Assembly: GCA_009746045.1 (NCBI GenBank)
Contig: RPFO01000003.1
Span: 2,123,792-2,187,791, forward strand
DNA from: Mesostigma viride
Taxonomy: Eukaryota; Streptophyta; Mesostigmatophyceae; Mesostigmatales; Mesostigmataceae
DNA length: 64,000 nt
Reading direction: 5' to 3'
Within the stretch, counting starts at the first letter, position 1. Each line of letters starts with the position of its first letter. The notes below the pieces were generated by a model that saw only the letters and a program-made list of their open reading frames with translations, was not told the DNA's origin and did not search any database. This document shows positions 35,801-43,920 of this stretch, piece by piece. The translations under genes were made by a program, and so were the position numbers.

Positions 35801-38772
35801 GGCTGCCACCCCTCCGCAGCCATCCAGTTCACCTGCGTGGCGGCGAGCGCGGGCGAGAAGCCTCCTGTGACCAAAAAGCTGCCAGCTGGCACCAGCGTGG
35901 GCAAGGTCAAGCTGCTGGTAGAGAAGCTCTTCCGCCTCAAGCCCAGCCAGCAGCAGCTCTTCCTGCTGGCCAAGGTGGGCGCCAATGCTAAGCTTTGGCT
36001 CTTTGTTAATTTAATGCTAGGTTTGGATTCATAAAGGATGTAGCGGGTTGAACTTGTTAGCCGAGCCAGTAGCAGCTCGTCCTGCTGGCCAAGGTGGGGG
36101 CACTAGTAATGATTTCTTAGTCAACGAGGAAATTATTATTACGAGGAAGTTTTTATCTGTTGTTCGCTAAGTAAGCAATAGCAGGAATGCCTGACGGCGA
36201 AGGTGGGCAGCTCCAGGTGCTTTTCTTACTTAGTAAGTGACTTCATCGTGTAAACAGCCCGACCAACAGCAGCTCTTCCTGCTGACCAAGGGCGTAAGAA
36301 ATTAGGTTTTCAAGTTAACAGAGATCTTGTAGTACTCAATCTATCATTAGCTAAATATGGTCACGCAAACCCTCCCGGTGGCAAGCGGGCGAGCACACAT
36401 CGTATTGGTTTATGAACGTCTTAGCTCCATAAGATCAAAAGAGCGAGATACTACTCCTGCGAGATTCTCCTCCTGCTGCTGGCCAATGGGCGCGGAAGCC
36501 GGCATTCAATTTGTTTCTCAATTATTGAGTTTTCAGTCCATTTTGTGATTACCTCAAATTGATAAGTTAGCAAGATAAGCAATCACTGTTTAATCTAATG
36601 AATAGTAACTAGCTCAATCCATGGCCTTTAATGCTAGCTGGTGGAAACTGGCTTCATCACACCCAAGCTCGTGACAAGTCAGCGATGGCTTTTCGTTCTA
36701 AGAATGGTGGCTTTTTGAGCGCATTGATAATGCAGCTGCCTGACTTTTCCCTTGAATCTTTCTTTGGTCTTGACAACGGGAAAATGCTTGCGTGCTTACT
36801 CTGGAATGCCGGATGCTTGTCATGCAGGATTCACCCTTCCCAGACCCCCTGAACGACGACGAGGAGGTGCTGGCAAACCTGGCGTTTGGAGATGACCAGG
36901 GCGGCCAGATACTGGTGGACGAGGTATGAATTATAATGAGCTTATTATTGATGGAAAATATTGTAGAGATCAATGCTGCCTATTTTCTGCAGTTCTTTTT
37001 TGGACTGTTGCTGCCTCCCTACTGCTGCATAGCTAAAGTAACACTGTTGTTATATTGCAACGCAAGCCGCCACAAATTCAACGCCTCCATGAAGTACCCT
37101 GCTGCAGTTGGACTTATCCTTTTTCAACGCCTGCTTGAGTTCTCCTTTCTCTGGGCGCCACTCCAAGCCTCGCAGTGTGCATGACAGGAGTGGACTTTGT
37201 GCAGCCTGTGTGCACGTAAAGGCCATGTAGATTTGCTTTCATGGCTACGTTACGAGGAACGCGCTTACCGTAGGTGTTGATGAAAATGGGACAGCAAATC
37301 GTCCACAAGATTTTTTGTGATCATGGGCACCCTTTGCTTGGTGTAGAACCATTCACAAGTGGACCCTTGTGTTCTTGTTGTGAGTCGAACTCTCCTTGAA
37401 GATCTCCAATCACGCCACGCTTGCTAAGGCCATTCTTTCCTGTGGTCGCACCCTCTGTCTCATCTCCCTGTTCACCTGTGCCATCCATTCTCCGACCTGC
37501 GGCATCCAGGTTGGAACCTGTGTCATCCGTATGCTTTATGTATACCCTTCTGCGCTCTGGGGAACTGTATCGTTGACAAAATCTCCCAACAGAAGCACAT
37601 CCATAACAATCCATTATTAAAGAAATAAAAGTTTGCAGACGTGTGGTTTTCTGGCTACTATTGCCTGCCATTGGCCCCCAGTTTGAACCCTGAACTTGGA
37701 AACCCTAAACTCCACACCCCACACCCGAAACTCTAAACCCTAAACCGCTGCCCCCCAGATCGACGTGGAAGCCGCGCGCCGAGCTGCCGAGCACGCTGCG
37801 GAGGAGCAGCGGCGGCGGTACGAGGAACAGCAGCAAGAGGTGGGCGCAGGGGGGACCCTGGGGACAAAGTTGGCTGAATCTTGGTGAAGGCTCAGTTAGT
37901 TACTGGATGTGTGTCTGTGCTTGGGGGGGGCAAGGGGGGGGGGGTGCAATCATGAAGGGAAAAGCCGATTTCTTATCTCAGATGGACCGATGCTGCGGTT
38001 GCATGGTTGATCGCCACCAAGAAACATCCTCCTGCAATTGTACAAGTCATGCTGTGCAGGGTCACAACCGGACACAATCATTATCAGCCTCGGAGTTTAT
38101 CGACGTGATTCGGGGGCCACCCCCCTGCAGCTGTGGACTGCTCAGGGAACATCCTATTCACTTCGATGCCACGGGTACCACCGAGCAAAACTCTGCAAGG
38201 CCATCATGCAGTCCGATTGAATACTCGTGCAGTATTGTGGATGGTGTGTTTAGTGGCAAGGCGGGGATGAGCGAGCACAAGGGAGGGAAGTATAACAAAT
38301 ACAGAGGGGATTAATGACAGAGGCGGGCTAGATAATCATGGCGAAAAAAACTGGCAACAGCAGACCCAGCCAGTCGGCAAATGGGCTGGTTGAGGACTGG
38401 AAGCAATTGTAACCTACTTGCCCCCGTGCGTGGCTTGAGAGGTTTCCTTCCCGCCCTCACCCATGCACCGTGGAGGTTGCTAGCATGGATGTTTAAGCTC
38501 CTGAGGGCAAAACGGAACGCTGCAAAGCGACATTGTCTCTTTTGGGGGGGCAAAGTGACCCCGAAACCCTGGGAACACCCTCGCAGAGCATTGTGTGTGG
38601 CGCCAAAGCACTGGTTTCTTATCTCACAGTGACCACTGTTTCTCCATGCTATCGTGTTCCTTGCCATGTTTTGATGTGCTAGATCGAGAGCAAGACCAAG
38701 AGGTTCATGGAGCAGGTGCATGGGGACAAGCTCAAGATCAGCTCTGTGGCAGCAGAGAAAATTGGCAGTTAA
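17852..38772 (+). CDS. TBCE: tubulin-folding cofactor E (TBCE)
   Basis: TBCE binds tubulin in the cytosol and helps assemble alpha/beta dimers. Sixteen phase-consistent exons: 17852-18182, 19964-20140, 24461-24507, 25443-25586, 26100-26188, 26528-26620, 27327-27487, 28196-28257, 32077-32187, 33625-33659, 34404-34496, 35003-35091, 35820-35974, 36828-36923, 37759-37839, 38683-38772; 1854 nt, 617 residues. The CAP-Gly domain (about 8-76) has its GKNDG signature at 46-50. Leucine-rich repeats span about 171-405 (LEELQLPG, LEELHLCGNGI, LERLHLNGNKL), followed by AEIRYVR (415-421). A ubiquitin-like domain spans 478-561. A charged tail (562-617) exceeds the roughly 530 residues of human and plant homologues. 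Intron 2 needs a GC-AG donor. Exon 5's end (26188 versus 26180) is the weakest boundary; phase favours 26188. Confidence 0.93.
19201..19408. repeat. 12-bp minisatellite (CAGTATCTGGWA)n, about 17 copies
   Basis: Tandem 12-mer with A/T/C variation near its end, in TBCE intron 1, just upstream of the diverged acceptor-junction repeats. Frames through it (SGTV, YLVQ, SIWY) are artefacts. Confidence 0.95.
19426..19963 (+). repeat. about 86-bp diverged tandem copies of the exon-2 acceptor
   Basis: The real acceptor CCTGCAG|AGATGTACGTGATG (exon begins 19964) is preceded by six decayed copies. They lie near 19445 (CGCAGAGGTAAACATGATG), 19526 (GGCAGATATGTGTGTGGTG), 19612 (CGGAGATGTATTTGTCG), 19704 (CACAGAAGTAGACATG), 19790 (TGCAGAGATGCTCGTAATG) and 19877 (CGCAGAAATGTGCGTGATGG), spaced about 82-92 bp. 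The segments between copies also match, e.g. CGGTTGTTGGTACTATTGCA against CGGTGATTGGTACTTTGCA. Confidence 0.75.
20157..23205 (+). repeat. 3-kb heptamer array (CCCTTTA/CCCTTCA/CACTTCA/CCCTTGA)
   Basis: A heptanucleotide array fills most of TBCE intron 2. Variants are arranged in blocks: mixed CCCTTTA/CCCTTCA from 20190 to 22330, nearly pure CCCTTCA from 22376 to 22875, nearly pure CACTTCA from 22886 to 23130. CCCTTGA occurs at both edges of the first part (20160-20195, 22300-22330). A rare variant string GCCCTATACCCTTAACCC recurs at about 21116, 21417, 21641 and 21963; the spacings (301, 224, 322) are all multiples of 7, indicating higher-order duplication. The heptamer is not the plant telomere repeat (CCCTAAA). 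Long open frames through it are artefacts. Confidence 0.97.
23207..23945 (+). repeat. serial copies of the exon-2 donor junction
   Basis: The junction at 20131-20150, ACCATGACAA|GCAAGTGAC, recurs about ten times downstream of the heptamer array. Examples are CATGACAAGCACGTGGCC (23209), CCATGACAAGCAAGCAGC (23312), CCATGACAACCAAGTGGCC (23370), CCATGACAAGCAAGTGGC (23442), CATGGACAAGCAAGTGGC (23528), AATGGACAAGCAAGTGGCC (23617), GATGACACGCACGTGGCC (23681), GATGACACGCAATTGGCC (23743) and CCATGACAAGCGTG (23920). Spacing is about 60-100 bp. Several are followed by CTAGGAGCTG- or CACTGCTCACC-type blocks, so whole junction-plus-intron units were duplicated. Confidence 0.8.
24545..24690. repeat. tandem duplication after TBCE exon 3
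   Basis: Two diverged copies of a segment containing TTGCAYKCATCTCTGYATAC, GAGTCCTTGA and TCTTGTCAC lie shortly after the exon-3 donor. Period about 80 bp. Confidence 0.75.
25724..26099 (+). repeat. 94-bp array, four copies, each ending in the exon-5 acceptor
   Basis: Units start at 25724, 25818, 25912 and 26006 (period exactly 94) and the exon proper starts at 26100. Each unit begins GTCCAGCTCCC and ends CACTGACTGCCGCCACAG. The true exon 5 begins GTCCAGCAGC after the same CCGCCACAG. There are therefore five equivalent acceptors in TBCE intron 4, and each unit begins with GT and ends with AG. Confidence 0.97.
26604..26807 (+). repeat. 34-bp array, six copies of the exon-6 donor
   Basis: The first unit contains the real end of TBCE exon 6, CTGTCGCACCTCACAAG|GTGAGAAAG. 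Five more copies follow at exact 34-bp steps (26638, 26672, 26706, 26740, 26774), then a decayed seventh (TCGCACCTGATGAG). Each retains an AG|GT or CG|GT at the junction, with donors GTGAGA, GTGGGC or GTAAGA. The period is not a multiple of three, so use of alternative donors would shift the frame. Confidence 0.97.
28640..28890 (+). pseudogene. possible PHD-finger fragment in TBCE intron 8
   Basis: A plus frame contains TCHART, PITEIPKWDYFCPTCEEGG, then a stop at 28888-28890. The H-x-P-x-x-x-IP-x-x-D-x-FCPxC spacing resembles the second half of a PHD zinc finger. The first zinc-binding cysteines are not visible. It might be an exon of a nested gene, a captured fragment in a transposon, or chance. 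Confidence 0.3.
28891..29780. other. TBCE intron 8, unidentified repeat-like sequence
   Basis: Rich in C/G homopolymer runs and repeated CCCTGAGAA-type words, with no coding frame. It may be the non-coding 5' part of the element whose ORF follows, but nothing proves this. Confidence 0.35.
29850..31156 (+). pseudogene. decayed coiled-coil ORF inside TBCE intron 8
   Basis: A frame from 29990 to 30721 (243 residues) is mostly helical and heptad-like (charged blocks such as EELEEEIARR, VKKKLQQIQEHA). The frame continues past the stop at 30719-30721 (KELQVINKIYAPVTEG). After another break near 30890 it reads QDMPVYRMTQF, WWQLVVAGDRVNWVLE and ends at 31154-31156. Upstream, 29860-29950 reads DVCLDNAELAGEIPVMVKF in a different phase. 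So it is one longer gene with at least one frameshift and two stops. I recognise no family. It lies in an intron on the sense strand, with its N-terminal segment duplicated in inverted orientation downstream. Confidence 0.55.
31205..31370 (-). repeat. inverted duplicate of the ORF's N-terminal segment
   Basis: Read on minus, this stretch encodes DVCLDNPELAGEIRVMVKF and SHSMTGGSFP, matching plus-strand 29860-30012 at high identity. The two arms lie about 1.2 kb apart and bracket the coiled-coil ORF. They could pair in the TBCE pre-mRNA. Confidence 0.8.
32251..32292 (+). repeat. copy of the TBCE exon-9 donor junction
   Basis: CGGCTGCAAGTGTTGAAAAG and GGAGCACGGTGGGTGGA repeat the real exon-9 end, CGGCTGCAAGTGCTAAACGG and GAGCACG|GTGGGT at 32161-32193, about 95 bp downstream in the intron. 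Confidence 0.8.
32331..32801 (+). repeat. (GGGC)n then (GGGT)n array, about 470 bp
   Basis: Nearly pure GGGC tetranucleotide (32331-32708), passing abruptly into GGGT (32709-32799), in TBCE intron 9 on the sense strand. Hundreds of regularly spaced GGG runs make stable G-quadruplexes likely in the non-template strand and in the pre-mRNA. Frames through it (Gly-Arg-Ala, Pro-Ala-Arg) are artefacts. Confidence 0.97.
33789..33881. repeat. 51-bp tandem duplication, TBCE intron 10
   Basis: GTTCAGTAGCTACAGAGTCT and ACCAGGCTGKACATGCTAC occur twice in tandem, differing by one base in the second block. Confidence 0.85.
34140..34403 (+). repeat. diverged copies of the exon-11 acceptor
   Basis: Before the real acceptor (TGTGTGTGGCAG|ATATGTGCGCATGG) there are three decayed versions: TTGACAGCAAATGCATTTGC (near 34171), ACGGCAGACACATGTGCG (near 34240) and TGTGACAGCTATGTGCGCC (near 34331). 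Their upstream flanks are similar (CCTTTTCCCGTTCCTGATGC, CTTGCCCTCCCCGTCATG, CTTGCCCCCCTTCCTG). Confidence 0.7.
35080..35405 (+). repeat. diverged copies of the exon-12 donor
   Basis: The exon-12 end GCGCATGACATGAAG|GGTAGG is followed by copies TGCATGACACAAAGGGCAGG (35127), GCAAGAACACAAAGGGTCAG (35208), GCACACGACATTAAGGGCAA (35318) and GTGCATGACATAAAG (35383). Spacing is 65-110 bp and divergence increases in places. Confidence 0.7.
35940..36300 (+). repeat. diverged copies of the exon-13 donor
   Basis: The exon-13 end (CAGCAGCTCTTCCTGCTGGC then CAAG|GTGGGCGCC) recurs as CAGCTCGTCCTGCTGGCC/AAGGTGGGGGC near 36072 and CAGCAGCTCTTCCTGCTGAC/CAAGGGCG near 36269. A shorter match, GGCGAAGGTGGGCAGC, lies near 36195. 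Confidence 0.8.
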
Positions 38773-38789
38773 TCTTGTGCGGCGCAGCC

Positions 38790-39260
38790 CTCAATTAGGA
38801 ACATAACTCCCTTGGGAGTACATGTAGCTCATATCCCTGAGAAGGGGCATATGGCTTTTAATGCATTCGGGGCTACTTCCTGCAAGGGTAGGGTGTAAAC
38901 TACACCAGCTCTAGGTGCACCAAGTGCACCTGCACCACCATGATGTATCAGAGCTCAAAGGCCTGGCATGGGGTGGAAGATCATCATGGCTATACAAAGG
39001 CTAGGGCATGGCTTCTCAGCAGAGAGTGACTCTCTGCATAGGCAGAGCTTGGCTGAATTCTTAATGCATCATCCATGGGGAGTCCCATTATAGGCAGAGA
39101 GTGGCTAAATTCTCAAGGCATCATCCATGGGAGGGGAATGGATAGCTTACACCATCCATTCCATCCCATGTTCCCCTCCCACTGAGGACTTATGCTCACG
39201 TGACGCAGTCACGTGTCTATTAATTAATCAACTAATGGGAGGGGCCATTATGGGCACACA
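38790..39260 (-). mobile_element. SINE family B, copy 2, split by element E
   Basis: Begins 18 bp after the TBCE stop, so it probably forms the TBCE 3' UTR. The tail end carries AATTAGGAACATAACTCCC. It reads through CATATCCCTGAGAAGGGGCA and CTCTCTGCATAGGCAGAGC and is interrupted at 39135 by the 99-bp E element. It resumes at 39245 with CCATTATGGGCACACATG, which matches the head of copy 3. Confidence 0.75.
39136..39234 (+). mobile_element. short retroposon, family E, copy 2, with target-site duplication
   Basis: 99 bp flanked by the direct repeat ATGGGAGGGG (39126-39135 and 39235-39244) inside a family B SINE. It ends in ATTAATTAATC. The body matches 2225-2330. The insertion inside B shows that E was active after this B copy landed. 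Confidence 0.8.
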
Positions 39261-39646
39261 TGGGCGTATAAACCCTCAAGGGTAGCCAGAAACAGGCAAT
39301 GATCCTCTTATGTCAGCATACAGCACAATCCATTCCTCTGCCTACCAGCATGTCTGTCACCTGGTTTTAGAACCATCTACACCTTTAACTTCTGGGCAGG
39401 ATCTTATAGGGATCGACAACAACTCGGACCCTTAGGTCCTTCCGTCACTGCGAATTCCGGCCACGAGGTAGCCATGGCTGTCGGGGCTCATAACTTTCAC
39501 GTTTGAGCACCGAATTTAGCCGTGAATATCACAATCGCTTCGTCTTTCTAAGACGCACATGCTGATATAATTTTCCGACGCTATTACGCAATATATGGCG
39601 AATAAACGCGCCTCGACGCAACGCAGCCTGGCGGCTGCGCTCGGCA

Positions 39647-40926
39647 ATGAAAAATACGTCTGCAGCTCAGGCTGCAGCTCCGCCATCAGGTCCGGCAGGC
39701 AGCGGCGACACTAGTCGTGCACTGGTGGTCGTCCAGCAACCTCCCGGGCTTAACGCCTCGCCATCTGCATCGCCTGACCCCAAGCGCACCCGCTCAGCCG
39801 ACAAAACAGGAGGGTCTTCACGCCCCGGCCTTTCCAGGTCGATGATTACGACTGGGACAACATGCCTCCGTCCGATGCTATGGACTGCATCTTCTACGGG
39901 GACTACGCTTCGCTTTACGACCTGTGCCTCCATCTCCACGACACCGATCGCCTCCTCACCCCGAACGGCATCCGCTGGGTTAACATCCACATGCTTTTCG
40001 GGACCACCCGCCCCCAACTCCAGCACGCCATCCTCAACTCCCTTCTCAAGCGCTCCGACGGCGAGATCTGGGCTCCATCCATCTCCGCCCCCACACTCCG
40101 TTCCATCCTGACGGAAGCCTTTCAGCAGCACGTGACCCCCCTTGCTGCCGACATTTCAGCAATCGGCGGCACGCTGACTGCTGAACTTCCTCACATTTCC
40201 ACCGCCGCCGCCTCCACCTCCACCGCCGTTTCCGCCTTCACTGCCGACATCAAAGCCCAGCTCCTCGACCTCGACCAACGCCTTCAAGCCACCGCCACCG
40301 CCCTTGAGAGCTTGCATGACACCGCCGGCCTCACCGCCCAAGCGGTGCAGGAAATCGCTGCCCAGCCGGCACCTGCTGGCCCGGCCAGTGATGTTCCCTC
40401 CACCTGGGCGGACTTGCTTAAGCATCACACCACCTCCACCACCTCCACCATCGCGGCACAACTCAAGCAACAAGCCCTCGACCTTCGCGAGGCGGCCGAG
40501 CTCGACAAGCGCAGCCACAATGTCATCGTCAAGCACTTCGACCAGCCGGCAGGTGAGACCTCCACGAGTCTCCTTGAGGCAGTTAAGCGCGCCATTCTTG
40601 CCCCCATGTTACTCACTGGTGAGCTGGACATGTCGGTTGTCCGCCTCCCCCGCGCGCGGGGGAAGGCTGGCCCGGCACCCGTGCTCCTCACCTTTAAGTA
40701 CATGACGGACAAGCTGGCGTTCCTTAAATGCCGCAAGAAGCTCTCGGAGACTCGCTTCACGCTGGACGACGACTTGACCTTGGCCCAGCAACAGCGGCGA
40801 CGCGAGCTATGGCCGACCTACCTTCAGCTCCGGCAGCGTGCAGGGGGGAAGCCGGTATACTGGAGGGGGGCGGTCATCCACGTTGACCACAAGCCCTGGC
40901 AGGCCCCTCCTGCCACTCCAGGCTAG
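39647..40926 (+). CDS. LINE ORF1p-like protein (frameshifted at the 5' end)
   Basis: The main frame, 39862-40926, encodes 354 residues. Residues about 95-200 are alanine/threonine-rich and helical (probable coiled coil). NVIVKHFDQP then begins an RRM-like region with PVLLTFKYMTDK and LAFLKCRKKL. The C-terminal part (DDDLTLAQQQRRRELWPTYL, YWRGAVIHVD) resembles the C-terminal RNA-binding domain of L1-type ORF1p. An ATG at 39647 opens a second frame whose first ~70 residues (Pro/Ser-rich, with PKRTRSADK) probably belong to the same protein; a +1/-1 shift near 39840-39860 separates them. Related decayed sequence lies at 7960-9275. No reverse transcriptase follows, so this LINE is incomplete. Confidence 0.7.
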
Positions 40927-40999
40927 GGAATATACCAGTAGTGTCGATTAGATAAGCTTAGCCTTGCAAGTGGCCCACGCGCATGTGCGCCCATAATGG

Positions 41000-41413
41000 C
41001 CCCCATGGATGATGCTTTCGGTATCTAGCCGCGCCCAGCCTACAATGGGACCTCCCATGGATGATGCATTAAGAATTTAGCCATGCGATGCCTATGCAGG
41101 GAGTTACTCTCTGCTGAGATGCCATGTGTACACCAGCTATAGCCTAGCCACATACCCTCCACCCCATATGTCATGCAGGCCTTCTAGGCCCTCTCCTCAA
41201 GCCCCCCCTGGGTGCCTGTGCTTGTTAAGGAGGCATGAACCATCATGGCGGTGCAGGTGCACCTTGTGCACCCAGAGCAGGTGACAGTTGTACATCCTCC
41301 ACCTGCAGGTTGTAGCCCTGATTGTATTACAAACCCATAGATGCCCCTTTCTCAGGGCTATGTGTTACATATGCTCCCAACGGAGCTATGATTTTAATTA
41401 ATTAATTAATTAG
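41000..41413 (+). mobile_element. SINE family B, copy 3 (longest form)
   Basis: About 410 bp, from CCCATAATGGCCCCCATGG to GCTCCCAACGGAGCTATG, plus an (AATT)n tail. It includes the shared blocks GGTGCACCTTGTGCACCC and TGCCCCTTTCTCAGGG. It faces copy 4 in the opposite orientation, tail to tail, about 100 bp apart. Confidence 0.75.
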
Positions 41414-41515
41414 GTCCTTGAAGTAGAGGTAATCGGCCGGCTATCCAGAGGAGGACAGCCTCCTCTGGATTGAACCATAGATTGCTGGTTGTCTCCTTGA
41501 TAGATTGTACGTATC

Positions 41516-41748
41516 ATTAATTAAATCCGTTGGGAGTATAGGTAGCACATATCCCTGAGAAGGGGCATATGGCTTGTAATACATTCTAGGCTACTTCCTG
41601 CACTTGGGTAGGGTGTAAACTACACAAGCCTCTGGGTGCACCATGATGTGTCACAGATCATAAGGCCTGGCATGGGGTGGAAGATTAATATGGCTAGGCA
41701 ATGGCTAGGGTGCATGGCATCTCAGCAGAGAGCAACTCTAGCTCTGCA

Positions 41749-41755
<7 letters not shown>
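41516..41755 (-). mobile_element. SINE family B, copy 4
   Basis: Tail-side ATTAATTAAATCCGTTGGGA, then CATATCCCTGAGAAGGGGCA and CCTGGCATGGGGTGGAAG, ending in AGAGAGCAACTCTAGCTCTG. Its 5' end abuts the (TAAG)n tract at the end of a minus-strand LINE fragment. Confidence 0.7.
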
Positions 41756-41822
<67 letters not shown>

Positions 41823-41855
41823 CAAGTAAGTAAGTAAGTAAGTAAGTAAGTACTT
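41756..41855. repeat. (TAAG)n microsatellite at a LINE 3' end
   Basis: About 24 units of AAGT/TAAG with one CAAG variant. Read on minus it is (ACTT)n directly following the LINE 3' UTR. Shorter CTTACTTAC tails follow other copies (4205, 9760), so this is an expanded LINE tail. Confidence 0.85.
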
Positions 41856-42180
41856 GCATGTCATGCGCAAAGGCACGCCACGGAGTACTATGCTAATCTC
41901 ATTAGAAAAAATAATTACACAAAAGTTTAAACAGATATCGTCTGCATCATTTTCCAACCATTAAGCACTAGATGGGGATGTAATCCTCATCCGAGCTGTC
42001 CTCTACTGTAATGGCAGACGAGGCGGTAGTGTAGCGGCTATCCTCAGGGCCAATAACCTCCACCTGCGGACTTCTACCCTGGCTAGCAACGGGCTGCGGG
42101 GCCCGTGGGGAGAAAACAGGAGCATACCCCTCAGGAAGGTGCTTATCGCAGATGGCAGCCCATTTCTCCTTGTCAATCAT
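41856..42180 (-). pseudogene. LINE 3' fragment with C-terminal reading frame
   Basis: A frame of 70 residues (42180 to 41968) starts MIDKEKWAAICDKHLPEG and ends SSDEDYIPI. It matches the plus-strand sequence at 43550-43780 (MIDKETWAAVCDKHLPEG to DSSDEDY). It is followed by the shared LINE 3' UTR (GGTTGGAAAATGATGCAG-like to CATGCGCATGACA-like) and the (ACTT)n tail. 5'-truncated LINEs of this kind are dead on arrival. Confidence 0.65.
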
Positions 42181-42529
42181 GCGGGCGGCTTATTCGGACA
42201 GTGACGCACAAGTACGACATTATACGACTAGACAACACTTGTATTCTTGTCTATGTCTTTTGAAATTGAATGTGAATGTTTTGGTTGCTTTCCAAATATA
42301 TAAAGCATCATGGTTTTATTCTACAGCTGGTTGGCTACGGAATCGCCTGTCATGAGGTCGGCGGCCAAGTATGTCCGTGACCTGCATTACACTGGATTTT
42401 ATATAGTGCATGGATCACAGACATGAGTACCGTCTATTGCTATGGATATGCCTTCCAAGTGATAGTCTAGGATATAATGGCACGCAAACGCGACACTGAT
42501 CTATTCATCATATTATGGTGGACTATATT

Positions 42530-43920
42530 ATGAGGCGTGCACAAGCCCGCTTTGCGCTTTGCCCGGGTGGAGGGGCCGGCGCCGGGGATCGAGATCACGG
42601 AGTACGCCAGCTACGCGGGCGGTGTTGACCCCGACCCTACTGTACAGACTGAGCGATCTTATCTTGCACGGCTGATGACACGGCGCTCGTGGAGACCCCG
42701 GAGTCCGCCCGACTCCGTAGATAGCTTCGGTCAGTGACTGGAAGCGTGCATGGGCCGGTGGGGCTTATGATAAGCTGCCAAGAAAACGGAGGTCGATCAT
42801 GGCCATTGGGTTTCCCCGGCTTGGACCCGCCCCCCCACCCACCCGGCCTCCTCCTGCTGCATGGACGGCAGCCCCGTCGATCCCCCCGCGGCGACTCGAT
42901 CGCTTAATTCAATTAAGCTCGATCGATCCTTGGCAGCTGGCTTCCCTCCACGGCCGACGACATCAACACCCGCATTGGCCAGGCCTGGGCGGCCCAGGCT
43001 AGCTCCGCCGCCTCGACAGGTGAGTTCTGGACATGTCGCTACCTGAGTGCATGAGCGGCGCAAGCGCATTCTGTTCAAGGCCCTTGTCCTCAGGCAGCGC
43101 CCTCCTTTACGGCTGCGAGGCGTGGACCCGGCCTGGACCAGGCGCTGAGCAAGCAGCTTGACGGCACTGTCACTCGAATCAGCTCCGTCACATCCTCGGC
43201 GTCCGCTATGTATACCAATCGTCGGAGCGGGCCGCACGCGGGCCGAGCTCGAGATCCTGCAACTCCCTCTTGTCACCCATACCATCCGACACCGCCGTCT
43301 CCTCTTTGCATGCCGGCCATTTTGCCCGCACAGACCAGGTGAGTACCGATCTGGGCCCTGCGGGCGGGCTTTGGACGGGCCAACCAGGTAGACACCTCCT
43401 CCTATGGCATGCAGGGTCCTCTTGTCCCATCGCAACCCACTGGCAAACTTGCGCGCGCCCCGCACCGACGCCGCGCGACCCATGTGACACAACTGCTTGA
43501 GGATTCAGGGCTTCTGGCCTCTGGGAATATCTGTACTCCGCGCCCGCATGATAGACAAGGAGACATGGGCTGCCGTCTGCGATAAGCACCTTCCTGAGGG
43601 GCACGCTCCTGTTTTCCCCCCACGGGCCCCGCGACCCATTGCATGCTATAGAATGCAAGGTAGGAGTCCGCGCGCAGGTGGAGGTTATTGCCCATGAGGA
43701 TAGCCGCTACACGACCGCTTCGTCTGCCATTACAGTAGAGGACAGCTCAGATGAGGACTATACAGTCCCCCTCTACTGACTACACATGTATGGTTGGGGC
43801 ATGATGCAGATATTTATAATTTTCGTGTAATTAAAATTTCCAATAAGATTAGCATAGTACACCGTGGCATGCCCATGCGCATGACACGCAAGTACTTAAT
43901 AATTACATACTTAATTATAT
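42530..43920 (+). pseudogene. decayed LINE reverse-transcriptase C-terminal region
   Basis: Near 42600 a frame reads ITEYASYAGGVDP, at the position of the RT box (normally YADD). Around 42950-43000 it reads DINTRIGQAWAAQA. Around 43060-43130 it reads KALVL then LYGCEAWT in shifted frames. Around 43230-43310 it reads TRAELEILQLPLVTHTIRHR followed by RLLFA. This DI-x-x-RI ... LYGxEAW ... R-R-x-L-x-FAGH order is typical of the C-terminal part of non-LTR retrotransposon RTs. It is followed by the MIDKETW frame and the LINE 3' UTR (43795-43900). Stops and shifts break it throughout, and the catalytic aspartates are gone. Confidence 0.65.
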
